The notes under the pieces were generated by a model, which was not told the origin of the DNA, did not search any database, and saw nothing but the letters and a program-made list of their open reading frames with translations. DNA of 64,000 nucleotides from Distichodus sexfasciatus (lineage: Eukaryota; Chordata; Actinopteri; Characiformes; Distichodontidae). The stretch lies in assembly GCA_032718565.1 (NCBI GenBank), contig JAVGVS010000001.1, positions 2,117,896-2,181,895 of the forward strand, given 5' to 3'. Positions 35,153 to 46,962 of this stretch are shown one piece after another. Position 1 is the first letter of the stretch. Each line of letters starts with the position of its first letter. Made by a program: the position numbers and the translations under genes.

Positions 35153-36204
35153 ACAATATGTAACCAATATGTTTACGGTATTAATGAGCATTTAGAAGAA
35201 CTTATACTTCAAACCAAAACTGAATTAAAATACCGTTTAGCTAATGTTTGATTCTGAAAAGGGTTCAGAATGTTGTTAATACACAAAGTGCAGCCATCTC
35301 CCAGCTTCTGTGTTAGAAGACGAAACTTTTAGTGCCAATTTCCCAGTCTAAGCATAAGCCTAACTTTGACTTTCAGTGTTAAATCTACATTGGTACTGCA
35401 ACTTAGTTCAGGATCCATGTTCAAGAAATCAGTCCCTAGTGTCTTCAGTCTTGGACTCAGACCTGGACTCAGTTGTAGTACCAATGGAGACTTGGTCAAT
35501 CTCGATGACTGTAAAAAAAAAAGAATTCAGTGTAGGATGGAGTATTGATTGTTAGAACAAAGCGAATGTGAATAATTAGACACATTTTTCCTAAATATAT
35601 CTTATTTTCCTAAAGCGGCTGCACTGTGGTGTCCCTGCCTCATAGCTGTCCACTCACAGGGGGATATTTTTTGAACGAATCGATATGTTTTTCCGTGACC
35701 CTAATGTTCTTTTAAATGAAGAACAGTAACACTCACCGCACTTGCAGTTTTTTTTGGGAGGTGGTCTTTAGGTCTACGGCAAATATATTTGCGATAGACG
35801 TTACAATATGAACGATGTCTGATCAATGTTTTCATTTTGAATTGATGCTATGGGGTAATTGGGGAGTGAAGCGATATATCTGCAGATCAATGTATCGTTA
35901 CACTTCTACAGCGAGATGTTTTACATGAACACTAGAAGAATGGAGGGTAAAGGTGAATGTAGGTGTGTGTGAATGTGTGTGTGAATGTGTGTGTGTGTAG
36001 GGGATATTCTTTGAGGGTTTGTTTATATGCACCATCCATGTGTAATCTTTTTTTTTTTTTTGCTTTTGTCTCTACTTGCTTTCATCCTTTTTTTCTGTTC
36101 AAGTGTGTGTTTAGAAAACTGCTAGCACACCCCGTGTCTTAAATCTGAGTGTGTTCATGGTTTTCCTGTTTTCTTTCCCCTCTACGTTCCCTCCCTTCCC
36201 CCGA

Positions 36205-36364
36205 CCTTATCTTTCTCCCAATCCCTCTCTCTTAGTCTGCCATTGCTCAGTCCCTCACTCTTCTCAGATTGTTTAACTTTCTTTCTTTTTGCTCTCTCCC
36301 TCTATCTCTCTTTCTTTCCTTCTCTCTTTCCCTCTCCTTCCCTCTCTCTCAGGGCCACTGGGTT

Positions 36365-36399
<35 letters not shown>

Positions 36400-36530
36400 T
36401 ATCTGCAGCTCTATTGTGGTGCTGACAGCCTGCTGTCAAAGCCCTGAAGCCTCTTTCACACTGACACTCGTTTATCGTCCCTCTCTCATCACCCTCTCTG
36501 CCAATCACACACACACACACACACACACTG
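36205..36530. repeat. CT-rich tract and CA microsatellite
   Basis: Runs of ctctctctttctctctctct at 36365-36400 and (ca)11 at 36506-36528, separated by about 100 bp of ordinary sequence. Confidence 0.9.
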
Positions 36531-37254
36531 ATAAACATCCTCTTTATCTGGCGGAGAGGGAGAGGGGTTAAGCCCTAACCTCCGCCAAGCTGCCGGCTTT
36601 CCTCCGGCGCCCCAACCTCAGACGCTTTCTCCGCCGAGTTTGATCGCATCTGAGGGATACGTTTCAGACGCGACACTTTAATTTTGTTTCAGATTAACGC
36701 CGATAGGGAAAGGATTCGCCTTTTTCTCCACTCTTCTTATATAAAACTCGGATGCATGAGACTTTGGAATAGGAGCAGCCAAGCTCTCTCGAAATCAATT
36801 AAATCCCAACCCGTGCCTGAGAGGAAAAAATGGTGGAAGCTGTGAAGAATCCGGTGCCTGTTAATCTGGCTCCATATTAGAGTGGATTAGAGGTGCATTG
36901 TGACAGTGTCGCTACAGACGGTGATCGATATAATGCTGTGTGTGTGTGTGTGTGTGATGGCCAGTGTACTGAACTCTCCATTCTGAGCAGTGGAGTGAGT
37001 GACAGCCCCACACAGACAGACAGCAGACAGACTTAGGCCCTCTTACGGAATGGGAGGAGGAGGAGGAGGAGGCGGAGGCGGGAGACATTAGACTCGGGCT
37101 TAATTAAACCTGTGTGAATGCGATGAATCAACAGGACTTAGTGCTTATTGATGTTCTTTTCAGCCATTGTGTATGAGTCTGTAAGTAAGTCTGAGGAGAA
37201 GCTTATTACATCCCATGGACTGGGAGGAAAAATAGGTAACACGCACACACACTT

Positions 37255-37680
37255 ACCTGTTCATCCATCCCACCATCCCTCCACTAACCAACCCATCTGT
37301 CCATCTATCTATCCACCCCACTGCCCATCCACCCATCTATCCATCCCTCCATCCACCCATCTATCCATCCCTCCATCCACCCATCTATCCATCCCATCGC
37401 CCTCCCATCTATCCATCCAACCACACGCCCATCTGTCCATCCCTCCATCCACCCATCTATCCATCCCTCCATCCACCCATCTATCCATCCCATCACCCTC
37501 CCATCTATCCATCCCACCACACGCCCATCTATCCATCCCTCCATCCACCCACCCATCTATCCATCCCACCACACGCCCATCTATCCATCCCTCCACCTGC
37601 CCATCTATCCATCCCTCCATCCACCCATCTTTCCATCCCTCCATCCACCTATCTATCCATCCCTCCATGTCTCCATCCCT
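37255..37680. repeat. catccatc minisatellite (CATC-based)
   Basis: Tandem units ccatctatccatccctccat and cacccatctatccatcccac, about 24 bp and longer composite units, ~425 bp. Frames on both strands (Pro/Ser/Ile-rich and Trp/Met/Gly-rich) are array translations. Confidence 0.95.
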
Positions 37681-38344
37681 GAGTACGTGTGTGTACATAC
37701 GGTACGTACATATCTATCAGTGTAGCTTCAGCTGCTTTTACAATATGTAGAATGAACACAAGCCCTTTGTTGTGTCCCTGACTCGTGCTAACTGCTGCTG
37801 CTGAGCCTTTGGGAATTGCAATGTCATGTAAAGCGCATGCAATAGCAGGAAAGAGCATCATCTAACTGATATTAGCACTGCCTTCAGTACAAACCCATTC
37901 AAATCAGAGGCTTGCCTTTGTTCTAGATTTGCCTTCTCTTAAGCTTGCGTCTTCTAAATATGCATAAGGCCTGGGCCTAACTTCTGGGTTGTTTCTCATA
38001 AACACACACACACACATACAGATTTTAATTTAAAAAGTAGTGGTACTGTTGGTTAACATGCAATAAGAAGCCTCAGAAATCAACTCTGAAGCATTTGGCT
38101 GCACATGGAGAAACATGTAGGAGTTATTATTTTGATACTATACTTTAAATCAGGACACCGCATATCTTTGTTGTGCTGTTGATAAACAAAACGGTAAACA
38201 GAGCATTTTTAATAAACAGAGTTTTTAACCTTTTTTCCAGACAGCTGTTTTGTCAGTAGCTTTTCAATGAGAATATATTAAGCAAGGCCGTGTATAATAT
38301 AAGGAATAAATCTGTACAACAGAAGCTGCTAGTCTGAGGAGACC

Positions 38345-38420
38345 TGTGTGGGTGGGTGGGTGTGGATGGGTGTGGATGGGTGTGGGTGGGTGTGGGTGTG
38401 GGTGGGTGTGGATGGGGGTG
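38345..38420 (+). repeat. gtgggtgtggatgg G-rich array
   Basis: Many GGG runs spaced by 3-7 bases on the + strand (gtgtgggtgggtgggtgtgg). The spacing satisfies simple G-quadruplex criteria on the transcribed RNA as well. Confidence 0.85.
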
Positions 38421-39251
38421 TGGATTGACTAGGATTTATCTGCATGGCTTATGTGTGACTTGATGCCTCATGAGTGACTGAATGAAAGGTCGCCTAAGTG
38501 AACAACATGATAATTTACTTCTCTCGGGGAGAGCAAACAGGGTTACTCAGGCTTGGTTTTACATACACACACACACACCACCCTCCTCCTCCACACTCAT
38601 CCTGCATTACTCCCCGCGTTCAGCAGCTCAGTATCTTGGCGCATAACGCAGGAGCATCTGTATAAGCGTGTGTATTCAGATCGCTCTCTATTCACAGCAC
38701 AAGTGGCCTCTAATTCTGCTCCATCTCCTCTAAAGAGGCTGCGCTTTCAGCCTGCTCCACGTCAAAGAGCGCATCTCCATCCGAGCCTCTGCTGCGTTTA
38801 TATGTTTCCCTTCAGCAAATCGGAGAGAACTCAGCACTTTGAAGGTGGAGAGAGAGAAACATGCTCTCTTTCATTGCAGCTTGTCTTTCATTTCGGTGTG
38901 TTCCCCCCCGGCTTTTGTGGAAGGACGGATCAGGTAAATAAAGCAAACACCTGCGCGGGCACGCATCTGCACCCCCACCCCTTGTATTCCTCCCTTTCTC
39001 CACTCGTTCTCTCCCATTTTTTTTTATTATCCTCCTTTCATCTGCTGTACATGGTTTCTAAATGAGTGTGGCAGGTTTTCCTGATGCCGGGTTTGTTTGG
39101 GCGTTAATGCGGATGGAGAGAGAGAATGGAGAAAGATGGGGAAATAGGATGTGTGTGTGTGTGTGTATGGGGTGGGGTGCTTATTTTTTAGCTTGATTGA
39201 ATGTGTGTGATTTTCATTAAGCCCGTTTAATGAATTCCGGCCTATCCGGCC

Positions 39252-39290
39252 CCTCCTCCTCCTCCTCCTCCTCTTCTTCCTCCTCCTGTA
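39252..39290. repeat. CTC trinucleotide run
   Basis: cctcctcctcctcctcctcc with cttctt interruptions, in ordinary intron sequence. Confidence 0.85.
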
Positions 39291-40227
39291 GCGCGCTCTT
39301 TGATATGAGTTGTTTTTGGCCTTGATTAATGGGAGGCTGTGGTGAGTTGATGAAAGTGGAGTTGAGTTTAATGCTGCTGCTTACGGCCTACTCTCCTCCT
39401 CTTCTCCTTCTCCCTCTGCTGTGTACTTTTAACTTCACTTTTACACCGTTTCTTCTGCATTCATTCCGTCACTATTTATCCACCTGTCTTCTCATTTTAC
39501 TTATTCTAGCTCCTAGCTCTCTCTCTCGCTCTCTCTCTAGCCTATTTTACTCGCTCATTCACACACACACTCCCCACCTCGCTCATCAAGGCTCACACAC
39601 ACTTAAACCCCTTGCTCTCAACATGCGTAGAGAGCTGATGGCTTGGAAAAGAATGAGAGAGGAGGAGGAGGAAGAGGAAGGTCACAGCAGGATTAAAGAC
39701 ATTAGAGAAGGAGTGTGTGCACGCATGTGTGTGTTCCAACTGATAAACTAACTAGCGTCACTCCCCTGACCAATGTGTGTGCTGCTGGATGTCAGATTCG
39801 GAGTTCTAGAATCTAGAAAGCCGATCTAAAATGTGCTCTTAAAGAATCTTCATCTGTCTGTCTTTCTCTTGCTGAGAGTCTCTCCGTCTCACGCCTGCCA
39901 CTCCTCTATTTTTATCTCACATTCTCATTAAAGGCTGCTGAATGAAGGGCTTAAATTCTCAGTGGAAACCCGAGATCAATTCTCTGAATTTGAGATGCAC
40001 TTTTTAAAATAGTTTAAGTGAGTACGAGGTCCAGGAGCTAAGGTTAAGGTTTCCTATTCAGCTGACCCCAGCTAAACACACTCTGCGGCCCACACACACA
40101 CTCTCTTGCACAACATGGCTTATGAAATGCAGAGATGGTTTAAGAAGTGACATTTGAAACCGTGAGATTAGTTCTTATCTATTTTGCCAGAATTGGCTTC
40201 ATTTCCATGGTGGTCAGGTCACGATGA

Positions 40228-40408
40228 GGTGATGGTGGTCTAGTGGTGGAATTCTCTGCCATGCAACGAGTCTGGCTTAAAACAAAACTACGCTTGTTGA
40301 TCCCTGTTAATAAGGCCGTTAACCCCAAGTTGCTCCAGGAAGACTGTCCCTGCACTTAGGAAATGGAAATTGCTCTGGATAAAAGCATTGTATAAATGCT
40401 ATAGAGTA
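40228..40408 (+). repeat. Family B SINE
   Basis: gatggtggtctagtggtgga head, ttaaccccaagttgctccag, tail attgctctggataaaagcat. The B box is decayed (cgagtctggcttaaaac). Confidence 0.85.
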
Positions 40409-40885
40409 AAAACTGTCCAGATTATGGGTCAATAATGGTTATGGATACGGTTATGTCAGAGCCGGTTCCAATACAAAAGTCAAAGTCAAGTATGTGCAGG
40501 TATTGTAACAGCAGTGGAGAATTACAGTCTGTGCAATACTTTCTATCATTTGTGCCGATATCAGTCAGTGAGAAACTACAGTTATTGATGTGTACGAGCA
40601 ATGTTCAGATATTGTAGCAGCAGTCAGAATTTATGAAAATATTGTACAAAATATTGTAGGAGGAGTCAAGAGAAGAGAACTGTCATTTCAATCGTCTAGC
40701 ATTAAATGTATGCCAGATCAGCAGCAGCAGCAGTTTGGAGTGACACAATACAAGTTATTATTCTGTAAAATGCCAACTTGCATTTTAATAAAAATAAATA
40801 ATAAAAAAAATAATAATACACACACATTAATAATATCCTTTATTAACACTAGTAAATAATTATAATAATTTAATAATAAAGTTAG

Positions 40886-40984
40886 TGGTGGAACAGTTAG
40901 GGAGGATCGCTGGTTCAAGTTCTGCATCGGTATAGGTACCACTGAAGCACATAATGAAGGTACCCGTCCCAAGCACTTCTCCAT
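40886..40984 (+). repeat. Family A SINE, 5' fragment
   Basis: agtggtggaacagttaggga, gctggttcaagttc B box and ggtaccactgaagcacataa; stops at aagcacttctcc. Confidence 0.75.
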
Positions 40985-41628
40985 CGGTGCATAGTTTACT
41001 TAAATATTGGAGTAACTTCTCCCAAGTGGCTGCATTTATTTCTGTATTATTGCTGTTGTGATAGATGTTTGCCTGGTTTCAAAGTAGCGCATTTTAATTA
41101 ACTTATTTTGTCAGTACATCGATTTAAAAGTGTCCGGTACTGATAACCATAAAAATCTGAAATATCGATACCGCTAATGAGCCTGACTGATAATTGCTCG
41201 ACCCTTAGACCCAATGTCACTAAGTGTAGCTGGATAGTAATTAGGCCATGCACTCACAGCTTACCCCCACTAGGGTACTGTAGTTATGTCTGACCTTTTA
41301 TTGATCATATTCCCTCTCTCTCTCTCTTTTGCTCACTCCTTATCAGTTCATTTCAAGGTGCTTGTTGGCATGACAAATATTGATTTATTTGTATTGCCAA
41401 AGCTGGGCGATACACCCAAGAGTACTGGGTAGAACAGTGTCAACAGTATTAAATACATTATTCAAAATTGTAATCACAGTTGAACAAAGGTATATTTGGA
41501 AACCATGGAGACACCGTCCAATTTGCACAAGGTGTATGTGAGAGAGAGGTTTTAGAAGCATGATCTTTTACCACTCACAGGTCGGGGTGGGGGATTTCAG
41601 GGTGAACGGTATTAAGTGAATTTAAGTG

Positions 41629-41850
41629 AGTGATTATTTATCATCATGAACAAGGCACAGTGCACCACAAGGAAATTTCACCTCTGCATTTGACCCCTCT
41701 GTAAAGGAGCAGTGGGTGGCTTTTTTGGCAGCCCCTGGGGAGCAGTGTTTGAGGACGATACCTTGCTCATGAGTACCTCAGTGGTACCTTTTACCAGTCC
41801 ATGACTTCCGATCAAGGGGTCAACTCCCCTACTGTTACGCTGCCAAATGC
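41629..41850 (-). repeat. Family A SINE
   Basis: tgattatttatcatcatgaa tail, gaggacgataccttgctcat body, head complement ctactgttacgctgccaaat. Part of the B box is lost. Confidence 0.85.
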
Positions 41851-42128
41851 TAATGCAACAGGCTGTTGTGTTCACGGTTACCTACATCAGACGCTTTAAT
41901 TTTTATCTTTCAATGCTGGGCTAAACGCCACTCGTGCCAACAACATTAAACACAGAGACTGGGGGCTGCAGGTGGAAAATCGTCGAAAAAGGCAGATCGC
42001 TAGGAAAGTATTAAACAATAATAGGATTTCAGCAAATGTACACCAAGGTTTGGCTCGGAGCTTCAGTTTTTTTTATTGTCTCAAGTTTTAGTTGCAACGT
42101 CTTTGTTTCTTTCTGTATGTGTGTGTAG

Positions 42129-42215
42129 CAGCCTAACGAAGACGGTGGAGATTTCCGGAGAACACGGGCCACTCGGGATCCACGTGGTGCCCTACTGCTC
42201 CTCGCTCATCGGGAG
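42129..42215 (+). CDS. pard3b: pard3b exon, start of PDZ1
   Basis: Encodes (S)SLTKTVEISGEHGPLGIHVV then PYCSSLIGR, the beginning of PDZ1. TVEISGE-GPLGIHVVP is nearly identical to human PARD3B and differs from PARD3 (LVEVPNDGGPLG). PLGI occupies the carboxylate-binding loop (GLGF position). The acceptor is a tandem NAGNAG, tag-cag at 42126-42131, so the exon may start at 42129 or 42132; both keep frame and differ by one serine. The donor at 42216 is weak (gttggt). A better-looking gtatga at 42220 would break the frame with the next exon, so 42215 is chosen. PDZ1 of PAR-3 proteins binds polarity partners at cell junctions (family knowledge). Confidence 0.93.
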
Positions 42216-42907
42216 GTTGGTATGACTTTCTCACTTCCTTGTGTATGTTCTGTCTCTTTTTTCCCTGTCTTCTGATGGATACCAGCCCATCTTCTGCTCC
42301 CATCTGTATCTGATGTCTCCTACAGGTAATTAAAGACATCAAAGTGTGTGTGTGTGAGTGAGTTTGAGTGTGGGGGTGTTGGGTTGTGTGTGAGGTCTCC
42401 ACGCATTGTTCTGGCAGGGCTCGGCTCTAATAAACACAGCATGCTTTCTTTGAGCAGTGTGGTGAGGAAATGGGACGAGGCCTCGTCAAAAGCCTTTAAG
42501 ACACTTTGTGAAGAGGGAAATGAGGGTTAAAAGTTAAGCCCAGGGACTGGAGGGTGGGAGAGTGGGGTGGTGGCCGAGGCTGGGGGCAAAATCCTGGAGG
42601 GAGGTGAGTTAATGGTGGTCCTCATGACAGAAAGTGGTCAGTCTAGACCGAGACGTGGGGCTAAGACGTTTTCGCTTGACTATTACTGATTTCTTATTGC
42701 TTGGTTATGTAATAGTGAAACCCTCTCATAGGTGAGGAACACCCACGCACTGCCCAGAAAACAGTAACGGAATGCAAGCAAAATAGATTTATACATTTGG
42801 TATGTCATAGTTTCTAAAGTTTGATGCCAAATGATGTTTAAAAGACTCGGTTCTAACTTATCATTTATTACAGCACCCTTTTTTTTGCAAACTAGGATAA
42901 ATTAAAG

Positions 42908-43102
42908 TGAGTGATTATCTGTCACAGGAACATTGGTCAGTGCCAGACATTTGGTCCAAGGAAGGAGCAGTGTGCTGTCGTGGAGAAGTGCTTTCAGATG
43001 GTACCTTGCTCATGAGTACCTCAGTGGTACTTTTGTCGTCCTGGACGGTTATCAGCGCATCTGACCATGGGCTCAACTCCTAAACTGTTACCAACTGGCC
43101 TG
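42908..43102 (-). repeat. Family A SINE, diverged
   Basis: gtgattatctgtcacaggaa, then agatggtaccttgctcatga and tacctcagtggtacttttgt. Head complement aactgttaccaactggcc. Confidence 0.78.
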
Positions 43103-43499
43103 TGCTAGCCAGCAGAAATGATTAGAGGTGACTAGCAGATGTCGGTCCTCACTAGCGTACAGGTTAGGTAGCAGACTTTACTGTTAGCAAGTGGGCATCT
43201 CCGTCCCTATCGGGCGTAAGAAGTAGCTACTGGACCTACATGCTAACTATACATAGCTGCTGGATTTTACACCCAGTTTACAGCAGCTTCCCGAAGTGGT
43301 GAGGGTCAAGCTTTTACTCACGCTGGGGGGCTTTATGCCACTTCAACTGTACTCGTATGTAACAGTGATTTAATTCAACAAGATGAAATGCAGGATCTTC
43401 TAAAGACGGACTCACACACACATTCTGAAATTGATTCATCACAACGTGACACAGGAGAATGGTCTGAGGCTTTTTATAAAGACATATTTGTCCCTTTGG

Positions 43500-44290
43500 T
43501 ATTCTCTTCCCTCAATCCCCCTCCCTTCTCCCTCTCTCCATGTCCCTCCCAACCTCTCTTTCTCTCTCTCCCTCTCCCTCCCCACTCTCTGCCCCCTCCA
43601 TCCTCTTCTTTTCACTTTCTCTCTTATCTGTCCCTCTCTCTCTTTCTTTCACTCTCTTCTCTTCATCTGTCCCTCCTCCCTCCTCTCCTCCCTCCCTCTC
43701 TGTCTGTCCTCCTCCCTCCCTCCCCTCTCCCTCTCTCATTCTCATTCTGTCTCTCTCCCTTCCTTCCTCTGTCTCTCTTTCTCACTCTTACTTTCTTTCT
43801 TTCCTCCCTCTCCTTTTCACTCTCTCTTCCTCTTATCTGTACCTTCCTCTCTCTCTCTCTCTCCCTCCCTCTCTTCTCTCATGTCTGTCCCTCCCTCCCT
43901 CCTCCTCCCTCCTCTCCTCTCTATCTCTATATCTGTCTCTCTTTCTCTCTCTCTCTCTCTCTGTCCTCTCTCTGTCTTTTGCTCTTTCTCTGGCTGTCCC
44001 TCCTCCAACCGTTCCTCTGTTACTCTTTCTCCTTCTTTTTCTCTCTCTCACTCCCTCTTTCTCCTTCTCCCCATCTGTCCATCCATCTCTTTCTCTCTGT
44101 CCCCTCCTCCCCCTTTTGCCCTCCCTCCCTCTCTCTTCCTCTCTCCCTCCCTCCCTCCCTCCCTCCGCGTCCCACAATCTCTCTCTCCTTCTACCTTGCT
44201 CTCTCTCTCTATCTCTCTCCACTCTCACCCTCGCTCTTGTTCTTTTCCTCTCTCCGTCTGTCTCTCCCCCTCCCTCCGTCCCAGAGGGCC
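43500..44290 (+). repeat. Polypyrimidine tract, ~790 bp
   Basis: Almost only C and T, built from ctctctctcc, ccctccctcc and tttctctc motifs. Yields several long Ser/Leu/Pro frames (up to 402 codons), which are composition artefacts. Confidence 0.95.
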
Positions 44291-45029
44291 CATATGTTTT
44301 CTTCAGTCACACCCGCCACTCTCTCTTCTCAGGTCAAAGGTCTGCCTGACCTCATGCAGCTGCCAATAATATCTCTAAATATTGACGGTCACGCTAATGT
44401 AGATAGAGCTGAAGCTAATGCCAGGCGGATAAGTGGATCACAACACTCCTGTAGCGAGGACGAGAGGCCGTGTGCCATGTCCCAGAATGCCCCTGCCCGT
44501 GCTAATGTATTCCACTCAGGCCTGGCCCACAAATGCCACACCATCCGGAATGGACTTTGTGGAAATGCTGCTCTATTGTTTCTGCTTTCTGTTTAGGTTT
44601 GGTTTGGCGCCGAGGTGATAAGATAGGTTTGTGGAACCGCCTCTGTTTGCCTTTTTTTTTGTTGAGTTCGACAGCGGTCATGGGTTACGACGCCCGAGTA
44701 CTCGGCTTGGGAGGAGTTCAAGCCATTTCTTGGAATGTTATTTATCGCTCTTGGATGGGGGAGTGGATTGCGCTAGATTACACAGGAACAGCGTTTGCGA
44801 TTCAAGATTATTTGTCAAGTACAACATGCACTTAATAAATAAGGACTTCTTGAATCTTGAGAGTGGAAAGCACATTCTTATAGCGGTTATGAAATAGATT
44901 AAAATGAAATGAAGAAGTCTGGAAAAAATATAGCCCCAATAAATAAACACTAATGTTGTGTTGAATGTCTGACCACTGCGTTTGTTTAAGGATTAATAAT
45001 ATACATTTAAGCCTTTGGGCTGCTTATCT

Positions 45030-45238
45030 GGGCAGTTGGTGTAATCGGTAGGAGTTGGACCCTTTGATCTAGAAGGTTGTCGTCTTGAGAGTCGACAAGT
45101 TCTGAAGTGCTTTGCGATAGTACTACCCACAAGGTGTGCTGCCAAAAGCTGCCCACTGCCCTTCATGGATGGGTCAAATGTAGAGATCACATTACATCAC
45201 TGTGGTGCGTTCACAATGGCAAATAATTACTCACTTAA
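45030..45238 (+). repeat. Family A SINE, diverged
   Basis: ctgggcagttggtgtaatcg head, decayed B box (gtcgtcttgagagtcgac), tail acaatggcaaataattactc. Confidence 0.78.
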
Positions 45239-45294
45239 ATAGCTACACTGTGAGGAATTAGAAAGTAAGTCAAATGTGTGTTGCATAACATTTT

Positions 45295-45815
45295 CCAGGA
45301 GGTTAACTACAGTGGCCAATGCGATTTAAAATATAAAAATGTGCTGCAAAGCAGCAAAACCTATAAATCAAGTCCCTATCGCATGTGCAATTACGAAGAC
45401 GTTATACAAATTCAGAAAACACGTTCATCAAAATGACAACACGCCTACATTTTAGTTAGGTGAGTGTTGCTCATAGGATGCATCTGTAAATACAGAAAAC
45501 ACATCCAACTTCGGTAATGTTGCAAACTGACAAATAAATAACGCCACTGTAATGACGAAAAGCATGTCACCTCCCAAAAAAGCCCCCTGAGATACTTGTG
45601 TTGTGTTCTGTTGTGTCTGTTGCCTGTGTTTTCAGTATTGTGCATTTGTCGTTTGTAAAATGTGGAGCGTGTGTTGTCATTTTGATGTGTTTTCTGAGTT
45701 TGTGTTGCAGTGTGTTTGCAGGTGCGTTCTGAACTTGATGAATATGTTTTGTTGTTTTGCAGTGCGTTTTTATGTGCGTTGGTCTCTCTTGGTCAGCGGA
45801 GTTAACCAGTTAAAT
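45295..45815. repeat. Long imperfect inverted repeat (fold-back element)
   Basis: Left arm from gaggttaactacagtggcca; right arm ends ggtcagcggagttaacc. Inside, left 'cagaaaacacgttcatcaaaatgacaac' is mirrored by the complement of right 'gttgtcattttgatgtgttttctg'. Both arms run about 170-210 bp with many differences. Probably a degenerate element with long terminal inverted repeats. Confidence 0.7.
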
Positions 45816-46074
45816 GAGATTTTACCTCCCGTTGATGTGAAATGGTGTGTGTGGTGTTTGTTGGTGAAAACCCTGTAGCCAGACGTGTGATGTTTTACTT
45901 TCGAATGAGGTAATTTCCTCTTGTTGCTTGTGTGTGTGGAGGGTTAAGAACTGTGAGCATCAGCAGACACAGACACGGTGCAGAGTTTAGCTTTGTGGCT
46001 GACGTCTTCCTCTCTGTTTTATTTCTCCTCTCTGATAGGCGTTATCACAGCTCACCAGAGCACTCTGTGTGTGT

Positions 46075-46082
46075 TGTGTGTA

Positions 46083-46112
<30 letters not shown>
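46075..46112. repeat. GT microsatellite
   Basis: tgtgtgtgtgtgtgtgtgtg, about 16 units. A CA run follows at 46189-46210. Confidence 0.93.
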
Positions 46113-46115
<3 letters not shown>

Positions 46116-46328
46116 GATGCTGTAGCTGGTGTAGATGAAAGGGAAGGTGCAGAGAACTGAATTCCAGTGTCTTTCTCTCACTTCCTCAAACACACACACA
46201 CACACACACAGCTCATAGACAGAGAGATTTTCCTTTCTGATTGCAAACTTTGTGGTTTGGATCCTCGTGGTTGTGACCCAGTCCTGAGGTCATCTCTGTG
46301 TGTGTGTGTCTCTCCCTGCGTCCACCAG

Positions 46329-46454
46329 AGCGCTGGGGCTGCACATCCGTGGTATGGAGGAGAACAGCCGCTCTAAGAGAGAGGGCATCTTCCAGGATGA
46401 TGAGTGTATTGTCAGAATCAACGACACCGAGCTCATGGACAAGACCTTCTCCCA
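46329..46454 (+). CDS. pard3b: pard3b exon, core of PDZ1
   Basis: A 126-nt exon from acceptor ccaccag to donor gtgagt. One base completes the Arg codon of the previous exon, then ALGLHIRGMEENSRSKREGI and FQDDECIVRINDTELMDKTFSQ follow. It aligns with human PARD3B ILGLFIRGIEDNSRSKREGL... with few changes and gives the middle and second half of PDZ1, including the helix B region. The RSKREG motif distinguishes PARD3B from PARD3 (KAEHENL), which is strong support for paralogue identity. The exon ends with two bases of a Gln codon finished by the next exon. Confidence 0.95.
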
Positions 46455-46483
46455 GTGAGTAGCACACACTGATTTGGTACAGT

Positions 46484-46922
46484 ACTCACACACACACACA
46501 CACACACACACACAAGTGCCAGATTCTCTCGGCCATCCTCCCTTGCCTCTTTCTTATTAGTTTTTTACCTGGTTTTTTTCACACCTGTCTCTCTTTCTCT
46601 ATCCACCTTTTCCACTTATGTCTTTCTTCTCTCCTTTCAAGCCTTGCATCTCTTCTCTTTCTACCTGTTTTTCTCTCCTGCTTTCCTTGGTTCTTCCCAT
46701 TCTCTCCTCCTTCTTCACTTCATTTTTCATTTCTTCTCCCCAACCTTCTCCTTCTCTTTCTCTCTCCTCTCCCTCTTTCTTCTCTTCTGTACTCTACTCT
46801 CATCTCTTTTCTCCCCCTAATTCTTCCCTCCTTTCTTCTCTCCTCTTCTCCCATCTCTCACTTTGTCCTGTTCTCTTCTCCCTCCCTCTCTGTGTGCTAT
46901 CATTGCCATAAAAACAGTCCCC

Positions 46923-46960
<38 letters not shown>
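46484..46960. repeat. CA repeat, CT-rich tract and CT repeat
   Basis: (ca)14 at 46486-46514, irregular pyrimidine-rich DNA 46570-46900, (ct)n 46928-46960. It starts 30 bp after the splice donor at 46455. Confidence 0.9.

Positions 46961-46962
<2 letters not shown>

Larger units (their letters stand above)
30950..42128 (+). other. pard3b intron, 11.2 kb
   Basis: Begins with about 350 bp rich in tgtgtg runs. Holds the 31790-33600 triplication, a SINE palindrome, a CATC minisatellite and several microsatellites (separate entries). 33600-34380, 35160-35620, 36540-37140, 37690-38340, 38450-40220, 40410-40880 and 41000-41620 show no recognisable feature. 35640-35905 resembles the dispersed element at 16475-17035. 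41100-41210 has hAT-like motifs without definable ends. Confidence 0.6.
42216..46328 (+). other. pard3b intron, 4.1 kb
   Basis: Contains two family A SINEs, an 800-bp pyrimidine tract and a long imperfect inverted repeat (separate entries). 42220-42900, 43110-43490 and 44300-45020 appear to be unique DNA with no recognisable gene or repeat. The polarity exon downstream is preceded by a tgtgtgtgtc run and a ccaccag acceptor. Confidence 0.65.

Noticed and set aside
37148..37750. 200-codon frame with regular Pro/Ser/His repeats
   Set aside because: Exact product of the CATC minisatellite; the reverse frames are equally regular.
42216..42221. Use of the stronger-looking donor gtatga at 42220
   Set aside because: It would add four bases and break the frame with the exon at 46329; the upstream donor restores the conserved GRALGLHIRG junction.
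43388..44596. 402-codon frame, the longest in the window
   Set aside because: Built on the polypyrimidine tract; parallel frames are open on the same strand and the product is only Ser/Leu/Pro.
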